Below are positions 1 through 6,070 of a stretch of 7,638 nucleotides of DNA, one piece after another. The stretch comes from Candidatus Peregrinibacteria bacterium CG_4_9_14_0_2_um_filter_41_14. GTDB taxonomy: Bacteria; Patescibacteriota; Gracilibacteria; UBA1369; UM-FILTER-41-14. Where the stretch lies: positions 1 through 7,638 of the forward strand of contig PFRW01000066.1 of assembly GCA_002788755.1 (NCBI GenBank), read 5' to 3'. A program made the translations under genes and the position numbers. The notes under the pieces are model-generated. The model had not been told where the DNA came from. It did not search any database and saw nothing but the letters and a program-made list of their open reading frames with translations. The number at the start of each line of letters is the position of its first letter. The stretch's first letter is position 1.

Positions 1-226
1 CAATCTGCGACAGGTGCGAAGCTTCAAATCCAGCGTCGGTAAGGCGTTTCAATTTCTCAGGATCTTCAAAGTACTTCAGCTTTTCTTCCCAGCCGGCATT
101 AACAACAATCTGCGACAGGTGATAACCATTAAATCCAGCGTCGGTAAGGCGTTTCAATTTCTCAGGATCTTCAAAGTACTTCAGCTTTTCTTCCCAGCCG
201 GCTCCAAGAACAATCTGCGACAGGTG
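1..226 (-). repeat. In-frame 105-bp tandem repeat coding for 35-residue units
   Basis: Copies lie at 1-105 and 106-210, and a third shares its first 16 bases at 211-226 before diverging. The two full copies differ at about 9 of 105 positions, and the differences cluster in two spots (17-25 versus 122-130, and 98-103 versus 203-208). A 72-base block (26-97 versus 131-202) is identical. In protein terms the differences fall at unit residues 2-4 (NGY versus EAS) and 11-12 (VN versus LG). The array continues beyond the left edge, so its copy number is unknown. Confidence 0.95.
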
Positions 227-811
227 ATAGCCGTTAAACTCAACCAAATTTTTGTCGTAATTTCGATAAAAACTCTTTAATCTCTTCAATTTATGCAACC
301 CTTCGTACATCTTCAAAATTTTCACTATATATTTATCATCTCCCAAAATCAATTTGTACTCATCAATATTTTCACGCAGTTCATCAATAACATCTGAAAT
401 GTCCAGCTTGGCAGTTAGCTCAAAAATATCGACAGGCAAAAAACCAATCCTTCTCAGCCACCTCACCTCCTCATCACTCACTTCAACTTCATTCACAGCA
501 TTCGCAATTTGTGCTCGAGTTATTGTTATTCTTTCCTGAAGCTCTGTATCCAAACATTTAGCTTCCATAAGTGCATCCGCAATCAGGCGTAAATAAAATT
601 CCAGTTTCTCTACAAATGCTTTGCGGACAATTTCAAAATCACCACGATATACTTCCTTGAGTACTCCCGCAATCAATGTTCTCGTGTCCTTTGGCAAAGA
701 CTCAAAACCACCGTGCAACACATTAACCTTTTTCCCACCCCCTGCTGGGACTTGAGTATAATCGTCAATCAAGCCTTGGACACTAGCTGCAGCTGTTTCT
801 CTTAATGACAT
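1..811 (-). CDS. TALE-like alpha-helical repeat protein, 3' part missing (runs off left edge)
   Basis: The minus strand is open from an ATG at 811-809 to the left edge, giving 270 visible residues and no stop. Residues 1-120 are a charged, probably helical region that I do not recognise. From about residue 123 a helical repeat begins. The recurring hydrophobic position falls at L132, I165, I200, I235 and I270, spacings of 33, 35, 35 and 35. The first two units are degenerate (one starts GFLPVDIFEL). The next units are almost identical, with core IVxxAGWEEKLKYF followed by DPEKLKRLTDAGF. The layout parallels TAL-effector-like repeats: I at 9, N or G at 12, A at 13, G at 14, L at 19, preceded by degenerate cryptic repeats. 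That suggests a superhelical nucleic-acid-binding protein, by inference only. mTERF-like or another alpha-repeat fold is the main alternative. The frame stays open upstream to 898, with GTG codons at 853 and 844, so the start is uncertain. No good Shine-Dalgarno is seen. Confidence 0.8.
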   Translation of the reverse strand, partial: MSLRETAAASVQGLIDDYTQVPAGGGKKVNVLHGGFESLPKDTRTLIAGVLKEVYRGDFEIVRKAFVEKLEFYLRLIADALMEAKCLDTELQERITITRAQIANAVNEVEVSDEEVRWLRRIGFLPVDIFELTAKLDISDVIDELRENIDEYKLILGDDKYIVKILKMYEGLHKLKRLKSFYRNYDKNLVEFNGYHLSQIVLGAGWEEKLKYFEDPEKLKRLTDAGFNGYHLSQIVVNAGWEEKLKYFEDPEKLKRLTDAGFEASHLSQI

Positions 812-831
812 ACCTTTTAATTTAACAAGAG

Positions 832-863
832 AGTATAAAAGCACGAAATTCACATTCTGTAAA
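832..863 (-). promoter_or_regulatory. Possible sigma70-type promoter for the repeat-protein gene
   Basis: On the minus strand a TATACT hexamer (837-832) lies about 21 bases before the ATG at 811. A TTTACA hexamer (863-858) lies 20 bases further upstream. The -10 match is good, but the spacer is longer than the usual 16-18. The reading frame is also open through this stretch, so it could be coding instead. Confidence 0.3.
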
Positions 864-1016
864 GGGTTAAATTTTGAGAAGTAGAGAATTAAGGAGTTTT
901 AGCTCGCACAATTCATCACTTCGCTTCCTCTTTTGTGCTCGCCAAAACAAATCCAATTTGCCATTTATTATTAAAAAGCAGTTCTACTATCGCAAAAAAA
1001 AGGCAAAGTATACATC

Positions 1017-1125
1017 GTACAACAATGACTTAGCGGTTCCGCTCCACCCAAATTGCTTGTTTTTGTTGCCCTTCGTGCTCTATTATCTCTTCAAAAGCAA
1101 CTTCGCCAAGTGCCGAACGTTGTAC
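1017..1125. repeat. Nested inverted repeat, attC-like or a long hairpin
   Basis: The outer arms GTACAAC (1017-1023) and GTTGTAC (1119-1125) pair perfectly. The inner arms ACTTAGCG (1028-1035) and CGCCAAGT (1104-1111) pair at 7 of 8 positions. Within the loop, TTGCTT and AAGCAA near 1053 and 1096 can also pair. A separate 12-base palindrome AGCGGTTCCGCT sits at 1032-1043. Two short stems separated by unpaired bases and closing a variable loop resemble integron attC sites. However, the outer arm departs from the GTTRRRY consensus at one position, and the spacers are unequal (4 and 7 bases). It begins 14 bases after the Nudix stop, so it may simply be a 3'-end hairpin. There is no trailing T-run of terminator type. 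Confidence 0.4.
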
Positions 1126-1138
1126 AAAATTAATTAGG

Positions 1139-1558
1139 CTAAGCAATCCCCAAATACTGACCGGCCGCCTTTAAAATATTACGTGCATTCTCAAAAGTCA
1201 GTTTTTGCATTGCTTCATCATAAGAAAGCCAAACAAAATCCTGATGTTCATCAGAAATTACGATCTCTTTCTCATGAGTTTCGCCAATTAAGACCACAAC
1301 TTCTTTTTCCTGTTTTTGCGCTTGATGATAATAAGTGTAATGAATTCGTTCTTCAAAATTAGGTAAAATCATTGCGTGCTTAATACCGGTTTCTTCTTCC
1401 AATTCACGCATTGCAGTTTCTTCCAATGTTTCATTACCTTCTAAATGGCCTTTCACAAAATCCCAGTGCCCACCCAAATAATGAAGCAACAAAAAATAAA
1501 ACTGATCACCTTCTTTACGATACAAAACCAACCCCACAGATAAATGGAAAACAACCAT
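1139..1558 (-). CDS. Nudix hydrolase, diadenosine tetraphosphatase (Ap4A hydrolase) type
   Basis: This 139-residue protein is a typical single-domain Nudix hydrolase. The Nudix box occupies residues 37-59 in the form G-x5-E-x7-RE-L-E-EE-T-GI, with R51, E52, E55 and E56 as expected metal and catalytic residues. The stretch before it (LLLHYLGGHWDFVKGHLEG) matches the asymmetric bis(5'-nucleosyl)-tetraphosphatase group, which cleaves Ap4A to ATP and AMP. Substrate assignment within Nudix families is uncertain, and dNTP or mRNA-cap-like substrates remain possible. The enzyme should be cytosolic and Mg-dependent. It starts 39 bp after the riboflavin synthase stop on the same strand, so the two are probably co-transcribed. 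No Shine-Dalgarno is visible upstream of the ATG. The stop is TAG. Confidence 0.93.
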   Translation of the reverse strand: MVVFHLSVGLVLYRKEGDQFYFLLLHYLGGHWDFVKGHLEGNETLEETAMRELEEETGIKHAMILPNFEERIHYTYYHQAQKQEKEVVVLIGETHEKEIVISDEHQDFVWLSYDEAMQKLTFENARNILKAAGQYLGIA

Positions 1559-1597
1559 GTTTATAAATTAAAAATCAAATTTACTCACATCATAACC

Positions 1598-2185
1598 CTA
1601 AACTCTTTTAGAAACCATATGTTCTAAATAACGTGCCACCATATCGATTTCAATATTGACCAAATCGCCCTTGCTCAATTTTGTAAAAGTTGTGCGCTTT
1701 AAAGTTTCCGGAATTAAAGCGACGGTAAATGTATCACTTTCAACATCCGCCACCGTTAAACTAACACCATTTATTGCAACCGAACCTTTACGCACAATGT
1801 ACTGTTGATAATTTTTTGGCAAATTAAATTCCAATTCATAAAGATCTCGATCATAAATTTCTCTTAGAGATGCCGTTGTATCCACATGACCCAAAACAAA
1901 ATGACCATCCAGTGCATCCTGCAACTTTAAAGAAGGCTCCAAATGCACTTTATCTCCCTCTACTTTTGCCCCCAAATTTGTACAACTTAATGTTTCGGGC
2001 ACAATATTGACCACAAAAAAATCAGATCCGGTTTCCACAACTGTCAAACAAACTCCATGCACCATAATGGAAGCACCCAATTCAAAAGTTGCAGCCATCT
2101 TACTCTTAATCTGCCACGTGGTTATATCCTTTTTAACATCGATTTTTGTGATCGTGCCTAACTCTTTAACAATTCCTGTAAACAT
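1598..2185 (-). CDS. ribE: Riboflavin synthase, alpha chain
   Basis: This enzyme dismutates two 6,7-dimethyl-8-ribityllumazine molecules into riboflavin and a pyrimidinedione, the last step of riboflavin synthesis. The 195 residues show the hallmark N-terminus MFTGIV and two lumazine-binding beta-barrel repeats. Repeat 1 carries GVCLTV at 44-49 and repeat 2 carries INGVSLTV at 138-145. GHFVLGHVD lies at 94-102. C46 and H100 sit where E. coli has Cys48 and His102. The family's usual VNG before the cysteine reads VHG here, a small deviation. The C-terminal MVARYLEHMV fits the trimerisation helix. Its length is slightly below the usual 200-215. No other rib genes are in the window, so whether the host has the full pathway cannot be judged. 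A purine-rich AAGAAAAG precedes the ATG. The stop is TAG. Confidence 0.96.
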   Translation of the reverse strand: MFTGIVKELGTITKIDVKKDITTWQIKSKMAATFELGASIMVHGVCLTVVETGSDFFVVNIVPETLSCTNLGAKVEGDKVHLEPSLKLQDALDGHFVLGHVDTTASLREIYDRDLYELEFNLPKNYQQYIVRKGSVAINGVSLTVADVESDTFTVALIPETLKRTTFTKLSKGDLVNIEIDMVARYLEHMVSKRV

Positions 2186-2245
2186 TTTATCTTTTCTTAA
2201 AATGATAATGCTAACGTCTATTTACTGTCATTTAATTTTATTCTC
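2186..2245. promoter_or_regulatory. Divergent intergenic region between ribE and ssb
   Basis: These 60 AT-rich bases separate two divergent genes, so promoters for both should lie here or extend slightly into the coding regions. I see no confident -35/-10 pair on either strand. There is no room for an FMN riboswitch upstream of ribE, so riboflavin-responsive control of that kind can be excluded at this site. The lack of a Shine-Dalgarno before ssb would also fit a very short leader. Confidence 0.45.
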
Positions 2246-2608
2246 ATGCGCAGTTACAACAAAAGTATCCTTATTGGCAATTTAGCTGCTGATCCGGAAT
2301 TACGCCATACCAAAAATGGCAAAGAGGTTACAACCTTTCCTCTCGCCACAAATCGCACTTGGCAAGACACCAATGGCGAAAAACAAAGCAATGTGGACTT
2401 TCACCGCATTGTTTGCTGGGGCAACCTAGCAATAATTGCCGACCAACATTTAGCAAAAGGGACCGCAATTGCGGTGGACGGACGTCTATCAAACCGCGTT
2501 TACGAAAACGCCAAATCCGAAAAAGTCTACCTAACGGAAATTATTGCCGACAACCTCAATATTTTAAACTGGAAAAAACCTCCGGTAAAAACTAAAGTGG
2601 AAGCGTAA
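2246..2608 (+). CDS. ssb: Single-stranded DNA-binding protein, short, without acidic C-terminal tip
   Basis: This 120-residue protein binds single-stranded DNA through one OB fold and normally protects it in replication, recombination and repair. Bacterial SSB hallmarks are NKSILIGNLAADPELR near the N-terminus, then VDFHRIVCWGNLA around residue 50. A KG-x-x-I-x-VDGRLSNRVYE block follows near 72-87. The OB fold ends near residue 109. The rest is a short basic tail ending VKTKVEA. The disordered linker and the acidic DDDIPF-type tip that usually recruits partner proteins are absent. It may therefore be a secondary SSB, or belong to a lineage with reduced SSBs. It heads the plus-strand gene run, 14 bp before the glycosyltransferase, rather than sitting between rpsF and rpsR as is common. 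Confidence 0.95.
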   Translation: MRSYNKSILIGNLAADPELRHTKNGKEVTTFPLATNRTWQDTNGEKQSNVDFHRIVCWGNLAIIADQHLAKGTAIAVDGRLSNRVYENAKSEKVYLTEIIADNLNILNWKKPPVKTKVEA

Positions 2609-2622
2609 TTTAATTATTACGT

Positions 2623-3534
2623 TTGAACATTTCGGTAATCATTCCCACCTACAACCGTGCCAACGAACTCGACAAATGTCTTGATCACTTGCACAAACAA
2701 CAGTTTCCCTTTACCGATTTTGAAGTGATTATCGCCGATGACGGCAGTACCGATAACACCTCAAAGGTAGTTGAAAAATGGCAAAAAAAATTAAAACATT
2801 TAACATATTTTAAACAAAAAAATCACGGAGCCGGCGTTGCTCGCAACAAAGCAATTGCCAAAGCCAAAGGTAAAATATCAATTCTTATTGGTGATGACAT
2901 CTACTGCACACCTAACTTTTTACACGAACATTACAAAGTGCACAAAGCTCATCCACAAGAAAACATCGCCTGTTTAGGTCTTATCCTTTGGTATCCAGAA
3001 GCCAAAATAACCCCATTAATGCATTGGTCAACCAACGGCTCAACAATCTTCGGTAAATTTGGCGGCCATCAATTTGCCTACAACCAACTAGAGCAACAAA
3101 CCCCTGATTACAAATTTTTTTACACATCAAATTTGTCACTTAAAACCAGCCTCCTTAAGGAACATCCTTTTGACCCCTGGTTTTCCGGTTATGGGTGGGA
3201 AGACATTGAACTCGGCTATCGACTAACTCAAAAAGCCAATCTTAAAATAATTTACAATAATCAAGCACTCGCTTATCACGATCATTATATTTCAGAATCT
3301 GACTTTAAAAAACGCATGACAGGCATTGGCTACAATGCCCAAAAATTCAAACAAAAATATCCTCAATTAAATATTGTGCCCACAGGCAAAAAAAAATTGA
3401 TCTTTGAAATTCTCAGCAATAACATTGTTTTACAAGGGCTTTACTACACCCAAAAAGCAATTCCAAAATTACGCCCAATTTATTTTTACGCACTTTCCAA
3501 AAAATACTTTTTAGAAGGACTAAAAATAGGCTAA
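2623..3534 (+). CDS. Family 2 glycosyltransferase
   Basis: This 303-residue GT-A fold enzyme transfers a sugar from a nucleotide sugar to an acceptor, probably a surface glycan or glycolipid. The N-terminus ISVIIPTYNRA is the classic GT2 opening. ADDGSTDN at 38-45 binds the nucleotide. GDD at 90-92 stands at the DxD metal-binding position, and the GWEDIELGYRL motif at 191-201 supplies the likely catalytic acidic residues. The start is TTG at 2623. An in-frame TAA at 2611 rules out a longer protein, and the reading begins directly with the conserved beta strand. There is no Shine-Dalgarno. No membrane anchor is evident, so it should act on the cytosolic face. It lies 14 bp after ssb and 30 bp before the lipoprotein gene. 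The donor and acceptor cannot be told from sequence. Confidence 0.93.
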   Translation: MNISVIIPTYNRANELDKCLDHLHKQQFPFTDFEVIIADDGSTDNTSKVVEKWQKKLKHLTYFKQKNHGAGVARNKAIAKAKGKISILIGDDIYCTPNFLHEHYKVHKAHPQENIACLGLILWYPEAKITPLMHWSTNGSTIFGKFGGHQFAYNQLEQQTPDYKFFYTSNLSLKTSLLKEHPFDPWFSGYGWEDIELGYRLTQKANLKIIYNNQALAYHDHYISESDFKKRMTGIGYNAQKFKQKYPQLNIVPTGKKKLIFEILSNNIVLQGLYYTQKAIPKLRPIYFYALSKKYFLEGLKIG

Positions 3535-3564
3535 GATATCATCAAACAAAAACTAATTTTTACA

Positions 3565-4935
3565 ATGAAAAAAATTCTCCACATATCTATAGCCGTATTT
3601 TTTATTTTTAGCACTTTACTGGTAACCGGTTGCAAAAAACAACAACCCGGCCCACCAAAACCACAAGTGACACTCAACTACTATCGTCTTTTTGATGATT
3701 CCGATACCATGACCCCCATCATCAAAGCTTTTGAAAAAGAATATCCTAACATCACCATTAACTACAAAAAATTCACCAATGTACAAGAGTTAGCCGATTT
3801 AGTCGTTAACGAAATTGCCGAAGACGGCGGCCCCGATCTTTTTTCCCTACCAAACACATGGGTTAAATCAAACTACAAGAAAATCACTCCTGCCCCAAGC
3901 GATCTCATCCCAACCGAAGCCTACCAAAACACATTTTTAGACATCGCCATCCAAGATCTTATTTATGGCACCGGCGAAAAAAACGCCCCCCAAATTTACG
4001 GCATTCCACTCAGCATCGACACCCTAGCTCTCTACTACAATAAAGATCACTTCGAAAAACAATTACCCGAACGCGGCAAACCCGGCGGCACTTGGGCACA
4101 ATTAGAACAAGACATCATTAAGCTACGCCGCATTAGCAATAACAACATTCTTCAAGCCGGACTCGCCCTAGGCAGAGCCGACAACGTTAACAGCGCCATC
4201 GATATTTTTTACGCACTCCTCCTCCAAAATGGCGTCGACTTTTATCACAACAACAATAAAACAGCCACTTTTGCAAACACCCCTGCCACCAAAGTAGCAA
4301 ACTACTTCACTAGTTTTGCCAAAGTTGGTACACCTTACTATACATGGACCAAAGATTTTATTGCTCCAAATCAAGAAGACCAAATCGACAAATTTGCAAA
4401 AGGGGAAATCAGTATGATGTTCGGTTATTCGCATCTTTACCAAGACGTGATCAACCGCATCCAAATTGCCAAACAAAACAGCAAACCAGCCATCGAATTA
4501 ACCGATGTCCGTATTGCAAACTTCCCACAACTAAGCACCGACCCTAACGACCAACTGGCCTATTCCCACTACCTAGTTGAAACCGTTTCTCGCACTTCAA
4601 AACACCCTCGCGAAGCCTGGGCCTTTCTCCGCTTCCTTGTTAATCAACAAAATCTCCAAACCTTTTATAAAAAGGCCGGCTTTAAACCAACCTCTCGCCG
4701 CGACTTAATCGAAACCCAACGAGAAAATGCCATTTACCGCCCCTTTATAGAACAACTCGGCTACGCCACCTCAATCCCACTCGTAGACGATTTTAAATTC
4801 CAACAAATCTTCACCAACGCTATTACCAAAATCAATAATGGAGCTTCCACAAGCGACATCTTAAAGCAAGCTCAGCAAGATATTAATCAGTTGATTCCTT
4901 CCGATGGTGTTGAACCTCCTCAAGCAAAACTGTAA
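3565..4935 (+). CDS. Extracellular solute-binding lipoprotein, family 1 (sugar ABC-transporter type)
   Basis: The 456-residue protein opens with a lipoprotein signal: KK, a hydrophobic core, then LLVTG before C23, the expected lipidated cysteine. The mature protein should be tethered outside the cytoplasmic membrane. A short proline-rich linker (28-33) follows. The family 1 solute-binding fold then shows an opening strand near 35-42 and AFEKEYPNITINY at 55-67. Further marks are GGPDLF at 88-93 and the YGIPLSIDTLALYYNK hinge motif at 145-160, with TW shortly after. Relatives bind oligosaccharides and deliver them to ABC permeases. No permease or ATPase gene is adjacent, which is unusual for a working importer. 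Its position between a glycosyltransferase and a polymerase-like membrane protein hints at a role in surface-glycan handling (inference). It overlaps the next gene by 32 bp. Confidence 0.92.
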   Translation: MKKILHISIAVFFIFSTLLVTGCKKQQPGPPKPQVTLNYYRLFDDSDTMTPIIKAFEKEYPNITINYKKFTNVQELADLVVNEIAEDGGPDLFSLPNTWVKSNYKKITPAPSDLIPTEAYQNTFLDIAIQDLIYGTGEKNAPQIYGIPLSIDTLALYYNKDHFEKQLPERGKPGGTWAQLEQDIIKLRRISNNNILQAGLALGRADNVNSAIDIFYALLLQNGVDFYHNNNKTATFANTPATKVANYFTSFAKVGTPYYTWTKDFIAPNQEDQIDKFAKGEISMMFGYSHLYQDVINRIQIAKQNSKPAIELTDVRIANFPQLSTDPNDQLAYSHYLVETVSRTSKHPREAWAFLRFLVNQQNLQTFYKKAGFKPTSRRDLIETQRENAIYRPFIEQLGYATSIPLVDDFKFQQIFTNAITKINNGASTSDILKQAQQDINQLIPSDGVEPPQAKL

Positions 4936-6070
4936 ATACGGTTTCCTTCCCGCATTAATTTTAATCTGGCCCTTTGTCAGCAATATTTTTCTTAAAAACA
5001 ATTTAAGCTATATCACCGGTAAGTGGTCCACATGGGGAACATTGATTATCCATCCACTACAATTTATTCTCTTATTACTTATCGGCATTGCAGCATTCAA
5101 AAACAAAAATCTCCCAAAATCACTAATCGCCCTATCTAGCCTCATCCTTACGATTTTAGGAATGTTACTGTGGCCAAACCAATCAACAACAAATCTAATC
5201 ATATTTATCAGCTTGGTAACCATCATTTATTTGCCAAAAATTAAAGAGACCAAAACCTTCACAATTATGGCAATCACTATTTTTAGCACCCAAAGTTTAA
5301 TTGCTATCATCCAGTTTATTTTTAAACACAGCCTGAGACTCCAGTTTTTAAATGAGCCAATTATTAACAACAGCATTAAGGGCATTGCCAAACTGCCATT
5401 TCCCCAATTTGGCACCGAGCTCATTCGCAGCTACGGCACCTTCGACCATCCCAACATTCTCAGCGGCTTTTTAAGTCTAATGCTAATTTACTTTTTAACA
5501 TCCCAACAAATTAGCAAAAGAAAGAAAATCATCTTAAGCATTATTGGTTGCACCGCACTTTTTACAACTCTTTCACGTAGCATTATTTTTTTACCGATCA
5601 TCTTAATTTTTTATTACCGCAAAAAAATCAAACAAATATGGCTACCACTCACAATTATCATCATCACTCTTCTAAGTGTTTTTGCTGTGCGACTCGCATC
5701 GCCATACACAACCAATAGCAACCAAGAACGTCTTCAACAAATTGAAACTTTTGTTCAACCCAACCAAAACAAACTCCTCCCCTGGGAAGAACAACCAATT
5801 CACAATATTTATCTATTAATTTTTCAAAAATACAACGTCGCCAGCCTCATCATTATTTTACTAATTGCTGCTACATATTATTACCAAGAAAAACCAAAAA
5901 TCAATTTGGGTATCATCTTCCTCCTACTAATTAGCCTAACCGATCATTTTTTACTGACACTGCCCATCGGTAATTATTTTATTGTTTTAGCCCTACTTAT
6001 CGACCATTCCACCAACTCAGAGCATCCATTGCCGGCTTCCCCTCAAGCTGAACCCGTGTTAATGCAATAG
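4904..6070 (+). CDS. O-antigen ligase/polymerase-like (Wzy_C) polytopic membrane protein
   Basis: This 388-residue, very hydrophobic protein has roughly 11 predicted membrane spans between residues 13 and 367. Wzy_C-type features are RSYGTFDHPN at 175-184, SRS at 224-226 at the end of a span, and an outer loop at about 264-304. That loop ends in PIHNIYLLI, the motif that precedes the next span. Family members polymerise glycan repeat units or transfer glycans to lipids or proteins on the outer face of the membrane. Which applies here is not decidable. The ATG at 4904 lies inside the lipoprotein gene, implying translational coupling; a TTG at 4910 is an alternative. The last 24 codons run through the antisense of the fmt 3' end, giving a polar tail after the final span. 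The stop is TAG. Confidence 0.85.
   Translation: MVLNLLKQNCKYGFLPALILIWPFVSNIFLKNNLSYITGKWSTWGTLIIHPLQFILLLLIGIAAFKNKNLPKSLIALSSLILTILGMLLWPNQSTTNLIIFISLVTIIYLPKIKETKTFTIMAITIFSTQSLIAIIQFIFKHSLRLQFLNEPIINNSIKGIAKLPFPQFGTELIRSYGTFDHPNILSGFLSLMLIYFLTSQQISKRKKIILSIIGCTALFTTLSRSIIFLPIILIFYYRKKIKQIWLPLTIIIITLLSVFAVRLASPYTTNSNQERLQQIETFVQPNQNKLLPWEEQPIHNIYLLIFQKYNVASLIIILLIAATYYYQEKPKINLGIIFLLLISLTDHFLLTLPIGNYFIVLALLIDHSTNSEHPLPASPQAEPVLMQ

Larger units (their letters stand above)
812..1138. other. 327-bp gap with no convincing gene
   Basis: This lies between the start of the repeat-protein gene and the end of the Nudix gene. The plus strand is open for 87 codons here, but its product is low-complexity and resembles no family I know. 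On the minus strand one frame holds two short protein-like stretches, ending at stops at 1032-1030 and 918-916, with no clear start. The inverted repeat at 1017-1125 and the possible promoter at 832-863 are the only structure I can point to. Confidence 0.6.

Noticed and set aside
1..226. CRISPR array
   Set aside because: The repeats are contiguous 105-bp units in an open reading frame with no unique spacers, and they encode a protein repeat.
14..280. Plus-strand open frame with a repeated peptide
   Set aside because: It is the antisense shadow of the minus-strand repeat gene, whose frame is far longer and shows protein-repeat logic.
819..873. Perfect 8-bp inverted repeat AATTTAAC/GTTAAATT as a second attC-like site
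   Set aside because: The arms match the R-box consensus, but no inner stem pairs, the sequence is AT-rich, and it spans the start region of the repeat gene.
1032..1043. Palindrome AGCGGTTCCGCT as a terminator
   Set aside because: The loop is too small for the full stem and no T-run follows on either strand.
874..1137. Plus-strand 87-codon open frame
   Set aside because: The product is low-complexity with no recognisable motif, and it crosses the inverted repeat. It has no Shine-Dalgarno and is likely chance.
2186..2245. FMN riboswitch upstream of ribE
   Set aside because: The gap to the divergent ssb start is only 60 bp, too short for the aptamer, and no conserved elements are seen.
2007..2285. 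Plus-strand open frame over the ribE 5' end
   Set aside because: It is the antisense of a clearly conserved riboflavin synthase, and its product is unlike any family.
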